A stretch of 64,000 bases of DNA. Source: Phymatolithon calcareum (Eukaryota; Rhodophyta; Florideophyceae; Hapalidiales). Location of the stretch: the NCBI GenBank assembly GCA_977006965.1, contig OZ345353.1:3844001-3908000 (forward strand), given 5' to 3'. How positions within the stretch are numbered: position 1 is the first letter of the stretch; each line of letters begins with the position of its first letter. The notes below the pieces were generated by a model. It was not told where the DNA came from and did not search any database. It saw only the letters and a program-made list of their open reading frames with translations. Positions 19,917 to 31,379 of the stretch are shown here, piece by piece. Made by a program: the position numbers and the translations under genes.

Positions 19917-22736
19917 CTCAAACTCCGTTCGCGTTGACCAAGAACATTTAAGTCGAAACAATCCACCATCCTGAATTCCGAGGAACAGGAACAAGCCGAT
20001 TTACTATTCAGCGATTTTTAATCTCAGAATTAAGCTAGAAACGACTTTGTCTCAGTTCTATTTTTAGAGCCAATCGTCCTTTACAATGAAAAACACATTT
20101 TCTTGCACTGCTGTCTAAGTCATTGCGCATAAGGACGCTCCTGTGTTAGGCATCCGACTTAGTGTGCGAATAGACGAAATGCAGTTAAACGAGGCATCCG
20201 TATCGATTCTATTATCACCTCAGGCATTAGAAGAAAGAAGGAGAAGAAACGTAATTTGAAGTTGACAACGCGTGTGCAGACCCATGGGGCAGATTTGCGA
20301 CTGCCAAGAAGCCATGGTTATGGTTTATTTCGGTTCCCCAGAAGTGGGTGCGAAATGTTCTGGTGGGGTACAAAATCTTATATACCAGAAGAGCAGAGAG
20401 AAATGGAGATACGAAGCTGTTGCGGGGAAGAAGCCCTGGTACTTGTAAGCAAGGCTGCCGCGTGCGTATAGTTCGCGTTATACTTGTCAATCAGGCGAGT
20501 ATCGGTCAATCTAATCGTTAAACTTTTTTTTATAATTCAAGTTTTCTAATAAGGCTTTTAAAAAAGCCCCACAGCAGCGTTCGATTCGGACGGAATACGG
20601 ATCAATCCGATAGCTCTATTTGCCCAGTTTTCAGTTCGTTATCCGATCAATTTTCTTAAACGTTTCGTAAAACCCTGAAATTTCAGATTTTGTAATTATC
20701 CTTTTCAGTCCGGTTAGTCTCCGCAGATTATCCGAAGTATGATCCAGTATCCGAAGGGATCCTGATATTCATAATATCAGTCCGTTCTATTTTTGATCTG
20801 ATTTTCTGTTGAAGTCAACGGAAATGGTTTTGTATCTCGTTTTGAGACAAACTTCTTACCTAACATCTCGTTTGGGATAGAGTTGAACAGAAAATGATTT
20901 TTAAGTCAAATACCAACATTGAACATAATAATATTAATATTATTAGCAATAATTGCTTATTATTCTAAATAAAATTTACTGCACCAAGGATCCAATACGA
21001 ATCCGGTGCACCTATTAGAGGAATCCGTTGTGCATCTAGTTGATTATTGTTTTACTTTCCATCCGGCCACTTTCGCTCCGGCTAAATTTATTCCTATCCG
21101 GTCTTCGAGAGCCCTCTTCGGACCCTCATCCTATATGAGTCTATTATCCGAAGGTCCTCAGAAAAAATATCCAAAACGGCGTAAAAATTGTACCGAATTG
21201 GACGGATTGCTGGATCAGTCCGTCCGAATCGATCGCTGCCCCACAGACTTCCGAATATATGGGCAAGTCTATAGAACCAGTCATGCCAGGGGCCGCCATG
21301 GGAATGGCCGGTTGTGCGTGGTTCAAGAGTGACAGCTCAGATGTGTGGGGTTGAATGAAGAGGTTTACTTGGTCGTTGATCGATACCCTCACCTTCTGAG
21401 GTTAGTCGAAGAGCCTAAATACTAAACAGAGACAACGCACTAGTTTGAAGATGACCTACCATGGGTAGGTAAGCGGACACCCATATGGGGAGGTCAGATA
21501 GCTTGCCAAACTATCAAGGCTCACGGTAAGCGACGGAGAATGTATATACTACTGGCCGGTAAATCTTGCGGCGACGAAGAGCGAGAAGGAAAAGAAACAC
21601 TAACGAGACAGGAACTCGAAGTCGGCACAAGTACAGTCCGCGCATGAGGATCACCTCGGATACAGGAACTTGGGAGAAGTACCGGTGTTGAAGAAGAGGT
21701 AAGGGCGTTATAAGTATTCGTTCTTTGAGGGCTCCCTTGGCTTGGCACTGCAAGCAACCAGGAAATGTCCATCATCTACAGAGCAGTGACGGAGGAGTTC
21801 GGCAAATAGAATCCCGTACTCTACAAAGTCTTCCTCTGATTCTACCTTCCTTTGTGCAGCTCACGGGACGCCCATCAGAATGGCGGATGGGAAGAGTCAG
21901 GATTCAAGGTAATCCTATCTCAGTCCTCTGCAAGGCTGTTCGTGCTTGGACTTGACGGCTTTTTGCCTTTAATCGTGGAACTGTTGGAATTGCTCTCGCA
22001 TGGACTTTGCTTGTGCACTGCGATTCCCAGCGCTTGTTGTCTCGACAATTTTCTCGTGCCGCCTGTGCGAGTCGCACACGCGAGGTGATGTGTGGATGGC
22101 TGTGGGAATGCAGGAATGAGGGCTTGGGACGTACACTCGGACTGACACAGTCAATTGGGCGCAGACGTGGAGAATCTGGCAAGAGGAGGTGCTCGCGCTC
22201 ATGGCAGGGGCGCGAATACGACGTGTGTTTCGCGGCAGCGTACAAGAGTAGTTAACGGGCGGCGCACGTGTCGACTGCGCCCGCCAGTTGCCCTGAATTG
22301 TGTACCGAAAGGGGATTTCCGGTTTGTGTTTCCGTTGGGCACGGGATTTTCGTCGCTCTGGTGCGGTCGTTGCGCGCTCACGCGACTGCTGCCATACCCC
22401 TGGGGATACTGGGCAGTTCCCTTCGTGTCGTGGGTGTGGAGGGTGTGTATTTTAACACGGACCATGAACGGGGTAGAACAAGGAAGTGGGCACCTTGAGA
22501 TGTTGGTTCTACAACTGTTTATCGATCTGTGTTGGTCGGTTGTTATTTCGAGATGGTATTGGGCTGCTCGCTCGGTTTGTGAAGCTGGTACGTTAAGGTA
22601 AACTCGCGGCTATTGTTCGCAATTGGGCTGCTGCGCAGTTTCTGTTCCTATAAGGCGTTCGCGCTTGTACGCGCGACATAACCTGTTGTATCTAGGTGCA
22701 AATCAGCCTGCAACAATTGTTCCCCGGAAACAGAAC
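19917..22736. other. Long intergenic stretch, no supported gene
   Basis: The first part is AT-rich. From about 20578 to 21250 the words TCCG, ATCCG and TCCGAA recur many times. A palindromic AT tract lies at 20926-20965 (AATAATATTAATATTATT, then GCAATAATTGC). From 21800 to 22600 the base composition is richer in G and C and several frames stay open on both strands, but none shows a domain. Confidence 0.4.
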
Positions 22737-22830
22737 GTAAGCGAAGGAATGTGGCGCAACGAAAAGTCTCTCAGGGGCAATGATAATTGACAAAGCGAGC
22801 TTCAATTAAACAGAAATCCAATCATATCCA
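22737..22830 (+). repeat. 3'-tail repeat shared with Copia copy 2
   Basis: GTAAGCGAAGGAATG, CAACGAAAAGTCTCTCAG, GCAATGATAATTGAC and AAACAGAAATCCA occur here in order. The same blocks occur on the minus strand at 47695-47790, directly after the Copia pol stop. Here the tail stands alone; no pol sequence precedes it. Confidence 0.75.
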
Positions 22831-23002
22831 ATTGTTCCACAGTCGCCATTGGGGAAGCAGGTCTTTTAGTAACACTCCACGTGCAGATCTTATATTGCGA
22901 TTAATCGCATATCAAGCAAAGCAAAACTTTGCAACTTGCAGAATATCGCCGGTTTTCCAATTTTTTCTTGTTGATAATCGAAGAGGAAAGTCTGTCTGCA
23001 AT

Positions 23003-23700
23003 ACAGATGCTCTTCAACTTCAGAACCGGAGACATGCATCAGGATCCTTACGTTGCTAATTATCCCGAAATGGGAGTATGCGTTACACGTTACTCCAATG
23101 ACAAATCGATTGCTTTCGGCGATCGAGTCGGCAGAGCGCTTGTTCTACAAGATTGTTTCCGGAAAGTATGCCGAACACCGCCGGGACCGAATGCGAGTTC
23201 TGTGCCGACTGGGACCACCAAAGATGAGGAGACGTCATGAAGCAGAAAGGTTTTCATTAAGCCTGGTAAAACAGAAAAAGCGCCTTGAAGAAACAGAAGA
23301 GTACTTTGGAAGAGATGAGGACCTAAAGGAAGCAATGAAGCATATTGAATATCTCAAGATTTATGAAGACCTGCGACAAGCCCTTCAGAAAGCCCAGGAG
23401 GGATCCGTCACGAAGAAGAGGAGGAGAGAAGAAATAATTAAGGAATGGGAAAAGGAAGAAGAAGGCAGATCAATGAAGATTCTTATTGAAGGCAAGCTAC
23501 CAGGGATCTTTTACATAGGAGGAACAACACGTTTAAGGTGCCTAAGGTTGACATTCAACCGAAGACCCCTTTGGAGGAAATCAATATTTGGTACCTACTA
23601 TGGGATTACCGCAGTCATCGAAATAATCGTCTTACAAAGTACTCTAGCCTCGTCAAAGATGAGTGCCGAAAGTGAATTTGAGTACCATACACCTGCACGA
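23003..23700 (+). pseudogene. LINE pol C-terminal fragment (5'-truncated)
   Basis: From 23053 the frame is open for 218 codons and reads IIPKWEYALHVTPMTN, SAIESAERLFYKIVSGKYAE and RMRVLCRLGPPKMRRRHEAE, followed by a long charged helical segment (LQKAQEGSVTKKRRREEI). These blocks recur in the LINE copies at 24290-26020, 26443-27700 and 33742-34170 and correspond to the region after the reverse transcriptase. Similarity starts near 23003 in a different frame. There is no catalytic region, so this is a truncated fragment. Confidence 0.75.
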
Positions 23701-24289
23701 TTTTCTTGATCTCACGCATTCTGTTAACGTCCTTGCGTTGAGGTAGGGTACGATCTGTTATTGCGAAGAAGGTTAAAGTTTGCTGACGTCCATCGTTGTC
23801 ACCACCGCTAAGAAACAAATCAAGTACAGAACAAGGTTAGCCGCAATTCTCATTCACCCGTCTGGATACAACGTCTTCACCCTCAAGAATGAAAACAACT
23901 TTTCTCCGATGAAAGATAGTCAGGTCAAGCAGACTCCACGTTGTCTCTCCCTCGCCCCAGAGAAGGTTTGTAATAGACAACGGGGTCCCAACAAGAAAAA
24001 AACGTAATTTCCTCCAATCCAGACGCTTTCAAGACCGTTGCCGCTTCGTTGACGGAGCTTGATATTAGATGCGATGTAAAAGGCGTCCGCCGCGGAATTT
24101 GCTTTGTAACAACACACCTTTCTGAAACCACCGGCAGTCTAATCATGTCTCTCACACAGCCTTTCTTCCGCAACTGTGGCTGTTCGCACAGTCACAGAGT
24201 CCACGTCTTTAAGAAAGTAATGGATCACACCGCATGGATGTGCATACAAATGTCCTGCACTCATTTACATTGGAGAGGCGATGTAATCC

Positions 24290-26020
24290 AAGAAGAAACC
24301 GATGGATCATGCTGCAAATTGTGCCATGGAAGATGGACATCCTTTTGTCGTGGTTCTTGACCTCTCCACAGCATATGACCGGGTGCCACGAGACATCCTC
24401 ATGAAAAGACTGGAGCAGAAGCTACCCGACGAAATAACAAGGATGGTGCCATATGTTCTGAAACCCTCGTGGGTTACGTCAGCAGGCGACGATACAAGAA
24501 CATGGCGCATTATCTTTCGATGAGTACCTCAAGGCTCCCCACTGAGCCCGTGCATGTACAATATCTGCATGGACACATTCGCGGAAGCGATCTCCACGGT
24601 CCCCAGCGACGTCTCTGATAATCCAGCGCAACTGTTGGCTGACGATGTCCAGCTGCAATCCTAGGATGGAGAAGGAATTCAGAAGCTGCTTGCTACAGCG
24701 ACTACCTGGACGAAGAAAAATGGATGAACTAGAACACAAAGTCAGGAAAGAGCGAGATCCTTAAATACAAGGGACTTAGGAAACATACATTCCACATTGC
24801 GGGTCGAGTTCTTCATCAAGCTTGGAGGCTCTCGTATCTCGGGATAAGTATGACCCACAAAGGCGTAGCAGACGACATGGGGTTATCAAGAGTACGAAAT
24901 GCAGTGGGGTGCATACACAAACTGTGGGATATTGAAGTCAATGTTCGAGACTTTCAGCCTGTGACATGCATTATAATCTTCAAGTCGCTTATTTTTCCAA
25001 AGTGGGAGAACGCACTCCACGTGACGCCACTTGTAATCACTGGGAGTGTTAAGATAAGGTTGGGTTTATCATGAAAACGGGTGATCTCTCTCCGATGAGA
25101 TCATAAGATGGTGAGATGCTCCACTCGAAGATGCGATCAGGATCGCGGCTTAAGTAGAGCAGGGGCGAGAAATGCACACCGTGTAAAAAGAAGGGGAGCA
25201 CTAACTGACGCTAGACTAATAATCGCAATTTGTCCTTGTGTCATCCCTGAGAGTGTAATTGTCCCTTATTACACTCGTGCAGAATTGCGTGTCTACACAC
25301 TGACAAAGCGATTGCAATCAGTAATCGAATCTGCAGAAGTTTATTCTTCAAGTATATTTTCGGGACATATGCCCGGCACCGCCATGGAAGAATGCGAGTC
25401 CTGCGCCGACTAGAACCACCAGAAATAAGGAGAAGACACCAAGCAGAAAGGTTCTCTGCGAGTCTAGTGAGACAGAAGGAGCGCCTGGATGAGGCAGATT
25501 AGTATTCCGGGAGAGAGGAAGACATTAACAAGGCAACCAAGAACATAGAGTGCCTCAAGAAACATGAAGATCTGCAGTAAGCTCTCGATAAAGCTGAGGA
25601 GGGCTCAGTGTCAAAGAAAAGTCGTCGAAAAGAAATACTTGAGTTATGTGCAGAGGAAGAAGAGGGAAGATCGCTTAAGATACCAACTGATTCGAACAAT
25701 CTACCGGTGGTTCTCCGCGTAAGATAAAGATCTACACGGTTGTGATGCCGACGGCCGATATTCACTAGAGCATCTCATTGGAGAAAATCAGTACTAGGTG
25801 CATACTTTGATTTCACAGCCGTGATTGAGCTGGTCGGGCTCCAACGCATTCTATGTTCATCCAAGATTAGTCCTGAAATTGAATATAAATTTAAGCGACC
25901 TCACTAGAGAACTTGTTGGGAGAGAAATACGAATCAAGGATATACTGAATCGTCAAAAAATAGTGCGAAAGCAGCCCGTTACTCTTAAACAGAGGCCTTG
26001 GGAACTTTTAAAATAAATGA
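24290..26020 (+). pseudogene. LINE reverse transcriptase remnant with 3' end
   Basis: The reverse transcriptase fingers/palm begin with HPFVVVLDLSTAYDRVPRDI, which carries the first catalytic Asp (LDLSTAYD). In the next frame come VPQGSPLSPCMYNICMDTFA and LLADDVQLQS, the ADD catalytic box, with both Asp codons present near 24635-24650. After several stops the thumb-like part continues (GLSRVRNAVGCIHKLWDIE, SLIFPKWENALHV). The charged C-terminal region is read only in pieces to about 25960. The 3' end GTTACTCTTAAACAGAGGCC...AAAATAAA matches the ends of the other copies. Stops and frameshifts make it inactive. Confidence 0.75.
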
Positions 26021-26442
26021 ACATATATCCCCGACAACATAGAAGAACATTGACGAATTTCTCGTTTAAAATTATGCAAACGAGATTTTCGTCAATGCTC
26101 TTACATCTGCAGTACAGTCAAAACGCCCTTTCTGAAATCTTCTCGGACTGAAAAACCAGAAAAACTGCAAACTGACTTCCCTTCCCTACCATTACAAAGC
26201 TTAAAAAAATAACAAAATGTAAATGGACCTGCTAACTGCAGCTCTCAGATCTGAGGGCTTATATTTTTCGTTAGTTTTTTGAGAGCTCCTTCACACGAGG
26301 GATTCAGTATAGCAATCGTTTCTTCTATTCTCCCATCCTCCCATCCTCTTTTGTTCACTTTAGATTAGTTCAGGGAAGCGGAAGTGCAGGGTCTGACCAG
26401 TTCGAACTCTGGATGGAGCTCCTTAGATGGGGAGTTATATGT

Positions 26443-27700
26443 TGATTTATTTAAAAACCTCCCAAAGCCTCAATTTGAGTAACAGGGCAGCTTCTCGCTG
26501 TTTTCGATACGCATCTCTCCACTATACTTCTAATATCTCCTTATTCTGAATTTCTCTCACTGTGAGGGCCCGAGTAAGTTTTTTATTCATATTCCCTTTC
26601 TTGGTCCATCTTCATATACCGTAGTATACGCTGGAACACGATAAGCTCAACCACAGCACCAGTCCCAAAGTACTTCCCCAGAATGGATTTTCTCCACAAA
26701 GGAATTCTGTTCAAAAGGACTATGAGGCATCTCAGCAGCGCAGTTCTGTCTCTTATATATAGCATTCCTGGTAGGTCTTTCAGTACGCCGATCCGGATTT
26801 TAATTATCCGGCCCTCTTCTTCCAACGACCAGATTTGGACTGTATCTTGTAGGCGTCGTTTTTTAACACCACACCTTCTTCCGGTTGTTTCAGAGCTTCT
26901 TTAAGGTGTTCCCCTTCCCCGAGATACACAATGTCCTTTGGTACGTCTTCCAGACCATCTTCTCTTCCGTTGAATTCTTCTAAAAGCTCCAGGAACTTCC
27001 TACGTATTACCAAGGTTAAGGCTAACCTTTCAGCTTGGTGCATTCTCCTCATCTGTGGGCTGGCGAGACGGCAGAGCACTCGCATCCTCTCCCTTCGATA
27101 CTCGGCATATTTTCCGAAAAATATCTGTAGAATCGGGTCAGGCGAATGGAATACTCCCATTTGGGGAGAATCAACGATTTGAAAATCCTAACGCACGTGG
27201 CCGGTTGGAGTCCTCTGACGTTCAAGCCAATTCGGCGGAATTTGTGTATGCATCCCGTCGCATTCGGAGCTCTTGAGATTGCTGTATCGTCGGCGACTCC
27301 GTTGTTGCTCCTACTGATCTCGAGGTAGGACAGTCCCCAGGCCTGGTGCAGCACTTTTCCTGCAAGTAAGTATTTCTTCTTTAGGAGTCTTTTGTACTTA
27401 TGGACCTCGATCTTTCCTGGCTTTGTGTTCCATTTCATGGAGTTCTCGGCTGCCCACTTCCTAGCTATGTCCAATAGTTTTTGCAATCCTTTCGCATTCT
27501 TTACCTGAAGAAGAATGTTAGCCGCAAGTAGCTGCGTTGGATGGTCAGACACTGTTCTTGTTACTTGGGCGACAGCTTCGGCGAACGTATTATTGAATAT
27601 GTTATATAGGCACGGTCTCAGATGCGTTGGGTCAGGCCCAAAAGCATTATAGGATCCGATTTTCTCCACGGCTCCACCCGTTGACCGCACGGCGTTGGTG
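26443..27700 (-). pseudogene. LINE reverse transcriptase remnant, minus strand, catalytic box lost
   Basis: The frame 27900-27049 holds LRPCLYNIFNNTFAEAVAQ and then QLLAANILLQV at the place where the family has ADD, so both catalytic Asp residues are gone. It continues KKYLLAGKVLHQAWGLSYLE, RAPNATGCIHKFRRIGLNV and SLILPKWEYSIRL. Two further frames carry IFFGKYAEYRRERMRVLCRL (to 26804) and PLWRKSILGKYFGTGAVVE (to 26583). The 3' end near 26443 shows the GTTACTC..GAGGCTTTGGGAG tail. It faces the plus-strand copy ending at 26020, so the two copies are tail to tail. Confidence 0.75.
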
Positions 27701-28095
27701 TGCCGTTCGAATGAACTGTCGTGCAAAGCCCTCGGGAGGGATTGCCGATCGGGGTGTTCGGGACCCCCTTTCCGCGTTAGCACGACAGAGCAGCGTCGGA
27801 CGCGCGTTGTAGTTGCGGCTTGTAGGACCGTACGCGCGCACGACGGAGGAAGGTGGTAGAGAGAGAGAAATAGAAAAGGAAGAGGAACAAGTAAAAGCAA
27901 AAGGTACGGGTTTTATCGGTCGGTTTGGGTTGCGTAACGGTAATGGCGACAAACCGACCCGGACTCGGGATCAGGCAACGCCGGAACCGGAATCGCAGAG
28001 CCCGAAAACCACCTTCGTCCCCGCTCCCCACCGACGGTCACTACGACTATAAGAACAGTGGCATACAGTAGACTGCTTACAGAAATGGAAAAATA

Positions 28096-30115
28096 GCGGG
28101 CAACTAGATCACGGAGCATTGCACCACATGAACTTTGCGACTCTGCTAATCTCGCGTTTCGGCGCGGCGCGTCGCGGGAAGAAATTGATGCCTGCACCGG
28201 TTCCATAGATGCGCCTACCGATTCTGGAGACTATCTCGAGCAGCAGTACGAACTAGAGCAGACGCAGAAACTTTTGTCAAACCGTTCGGTAGCGTACTAC
28301 AAATTGGTAAGAGAGTTGCCTGAATCTGCCACGAACTGCACTGACTGTGCGAAAGATATCTATGCGGAAGCATCTGCCACGTTGATTGCGCTATCGTTCA
28401 CGGCACTCCGCTGCGGATTTGGACCCTTGCTGGCCTAAGGCGTGGTCGCGTATTGTGACAGCTCTGATTGAGGCGAAGAGATATGGCGACACGGAGAATA
28501 TCCTAGTGAGGAGATAGTGTTTCATTGTCGGTTTTTGATGATCGTGATGTAGCGCCCGCTGTTATGTCGCTGTCCCAAGGCTGTCGCTTTTTCCTCTCGC
28601 GACTGTACGCCGCACAACGTAGACCGCGATAGTCATGCTGCTTGTGGTAGGTGATCTGTTGGGCCATATTTGCATGTGTCTCTCGTGTGTCTATGCGCTG
28701 CATCGCTGTCTTTTGCGTAGTTTGTAGTATATAAGCTAATTTGTTCCTTCCTCTGAGTAAAGCAAGGTGGGGAGTTCTGGATTTCGGCTCGAATGCTCGG
28801 CTTGAAGCCCGCTCAACGTCGCCTGCTCGGCCCTTCGACCACGCGGAGTCGGAGTTCTTGCGAACATTCTTCTTGGGAACTGTGTTCATGCAACCCAGCA
28901 CGGAGACACCAGCGCTCAAGTTCCTTCTTTCCTTTTCCGTGCGTTCGTTCGAAGTTCGACGGCCAAGCCAAGGTCGCTGTCTGAGGACGACGCCGTCTCT
29001 GCCCAGAGGTTTCTGTGCTTCGGCTCGAGTGCTTGGATCGTACACGCGTCACGCCTGTGAATCCCTTCAGCGACGGGGGGTCGGTGCCTTCCCAACCCTT
29101 CTTGAACGCAACCGTTTCGCCGCACAAGCCAGTTCGGTGGCATTCGCGCTCAAAGTCCTTGTCCACGTTTCGCGCGCCTGTCTGAAGTTGACGCCAAGCC
29201 AGGATCGCCGCCGGAGGGCGACGTCGACGTCTACATGCTTACTCTGTCTGGTCTCCCCTATCTATTGGGGGTCTGTTTGCTTGTCTTTTTCCTCCTCTTT
29301 TTTTCTTGCTCCTCCCGCTCTTTTCTTCTCTCTCCTCTCTTGTGCTTTTCTCTCCCCTGTATCGTCGGGTTCTTCTGGAGCCTGGCGTTACACATGACGC
29401 GTTGTATGAACGGGCTTGTGAATTATATGCGGCTTCTGTCAAGGCTCATACGACCGCACAGCGATTTTTAGATGCTGGGGAGTATTCTGCGTCGTTGATG
29501 GCTTTCTCAGATGCTGAGACTGCTGAGACTGCTGCGGAGCTGGAGGGGCGTTTTCTGCCAAGGAAACTTTATGGAGGTCATTCGGGTGCTTACATTAGTC
29601 TCTCAAGAGAGACGGTGGCAGAGGAGGATCGTGAGAAGCATATCGATGCCGCAGTTCGTGATGCGGCGCGTTGTTTGCGAATCGCTCTTACGTGGCCTTC
29701 TGCATGGGTGATAAGGGCAAGAGCATTGCTTGAAGCTAAACGGGCTACCGATGCACAACGAGAGCTTGAAAATCACTTGAAATTTGTCCAAATGATCCTC
29801 ACTTGGCGGAATTGAGGAAGGATGTGGAGAATGCTGTGATTCAGGAACAGGGCAATAGCAGAAGAGGGCATAGTGTTATACGAAAACAACAGCGACAACG
29901 CAGTGGGGCGGTAAAGGACACGGCATTGTACGATGTGTTGGGTGTATTGCCGGCTGCTACGCCTTCATGTATTAAGTAGGCGTATTATTTGAAGGCGAAA
30001 ACTGCCACCCGGATCGACATCGCGTTCAACCGGATGATACGGTCAAGTTTCAGAAGCTGTTGCACACTGAGGTCGAAACAGAAGCGCTGCAACTTGTAAA
30101 GAACAAGATCGATAA
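28096..30115 (+). pseudogene. TPR plus J-domain co-chaperone gene (DnaJC7/TPR2-like), broken and split by an LTR
   Basis: Proteins with tetratricopeptide repeats and a C-terminal J domain bring Hsp70 and Hsp90 together. Before the LTR, one frame reads HELCDSANLAFRRGASREE and KLLSNRSVAYYKLVRELPES. After a frameshift it reads LDPCWPKAWSRIVTALIEAK, classic TPR text. After the LTR (29393 on) come HDALYERACELYAASVKAHT, DAGEYSASLMAFSDAE and LTWPSAWVIRARALLEAKRA. A J domain follows: ALYDVLGVLPAATPSCIK, a TAG, AYYLKAK, a frameshift, then CHPDRHRVQPDDTVKFQKLL with the HPD motif (about 30010). The stops, frameshifts and LTR show that it is dead. The two TPR parts could be successive repeats of one gene or two copies. 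Confidence 0.7.
28548..29392 (+). mobile_element. Solo LTR 1
   Basis: It begins TGTAGCGCCCGCTG and ends GAGCCTGGCGTTACA, so it has TG..CA ends. It is 845 bp and carries a TATATAAG box (about 28728). The flanks CGTGA (28543-28547) and CATGA (29393-29397) match at 4 of 5 bases, a likely target duplication. It interrupts the TPR/J-domain pseudogene. A second copy lies at 30478-31374. Confidence 0.85.
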
Positions 30116-30119
30116 AATG

Positions 30120-30477
30120 GGTTTCCGAAGACGGCGCGCATGAATACTAATATTGCTGGAGGGGTTTCTTGCTTTCTTTCGCATTATTGCTCGTTTTTTT
30201 CGACTCTTTGTGAAAACTGCTCCCTCTCCTGGAAATAAAGTTGTAATCTTGGGCACATCAACGGTCACGGCCATCGCACAGAGATCGATTCCATGGTGAA
30301 ATCCATTGCAGCAAAACAGTCATGTCTGCTTTCGTCGCATTTCAAACAGACAGAAATTGGCTAGAGAAAATGTTGCGAATATAGATGAGCATGTGAAAGC
30401 AACGTGCACGAATTGCATTCGCTTGAATGCATCATCTTCACGATTGCCTCTGAAACTCAGAAGAGTCCGTTACTTTC
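30120..30477. other. 3' flank of TPR/J-domain pseudogene
   Basis: No further coding text could be recognised between the J-domain remnant and solo LTR 2. Confidence 0.4.
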
Positions 30478-31374
30478 TGAAGCGCCCGCTGTTATGTCGC
30501 TGTTCCAAGGCGGTCGCTTTTTCCTCTCACGACTATACGCCGCGCAACTTGGATCGCGATAGTCATGCTGCTTGTGGTAAGTGATCTGTTGGTCCATACT
30601 TGCATGTGTCTCTCGTGTGTCAATGCGCTGCATCACTGTCTTTGCGTAGGTTGTAGTATATAAACTAATTTGTTCCTTCCTCTGAGTAAAGCAAGGTGGG
30701 TAGTTCTTTAGATTTCGGCTCGAATGCTCGGCTGGTAGCACGCTCAACGTCGCCTCCACGGCCCTTCGACCAAGCGGAGTCGGAGCTCTTCGCACCCTTG
30801 ACAGAATCGGTTCACTCTGCAAGCCAGCATGGTGGTCATTGCGCGTCCCTTCTTCCCCTTTTCGTGCGTCTGTACCAAAGTTGACGGCCAAGCCATGGTC
30901 GCCGCCTGAAGACGACGTCGTCCCGGCTCGTCTTTTCCTTCTTCCCTTCCTTTTTTCGTCTTGTCGTAACAGGCGCAATGTAGTCCGTTCGGCTATCACC
31001 AGGCTCATCTTTCCCCATTCGCGAAGGCTCGCGCTCGTGTTCGTTCAGCTCGACCGCTGGAGTTCCCGCCAGACTACCGCGCTTGTCCTCAACACTTGGA
31101 CGATTTTGTTGCGCTCGTTGAACTTCCTAAGCCCAGTACGGCGTATCTTCGCGCCCGTGTCTGATCACCACGCCCGCTTGTGTTCCCGCAAAGCCCATGG
31201 AGTGCTCCGATGCTGATCTACACGCTTATTCTATCTGTTTGTTCTGCGGTTTTTAGTTGCTTATCTTTCTTTCCTCCCCTTTCTGTCTAGTATCTCCCGC
31301 TCTTTTCTTCTCCCTCCCCTCTTGGGTTTTTCTCTACCATGTGGCGTCGGGTTCTTTTGCAGCCTGGCGCTACA
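30478..31374 (+). mobile_element. Solo LTR 2
   Basis: It begins TGAAGCGCCCGCTG and ends CAGCCTGGCGCTACA, 897 bp, similar to solo LTR 1 over its length with a TATATAAAC box near 30657. The flanking CTTTC (30473-30477 and 31375-31379) is a perfect 5-bp target duplication. No internal retroelement genes lie between the two LTRs, so each arose by LTR recombination rather than being one element. Confidence 0.9.
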
Positions 31375-31379
31375 CTTTC

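Noticed and set aside
26360-26425. tRNA-like T arm (CCAG-TTCGAACT-CTGG) with a vague A-box upstream
   Set aside because: No matching acceptor stem or anticodon arm could be placed, so a tRNA gene is not supported; at most a decayed SINE promoter.
28503-29166. Minus-strand frames of 117-180 codons within solo LTR 1
   Set aside because: They lie inside an LTR with clear termini and promoter on the other strand, and the second LTR copy shares the sequence but has stops in other places.
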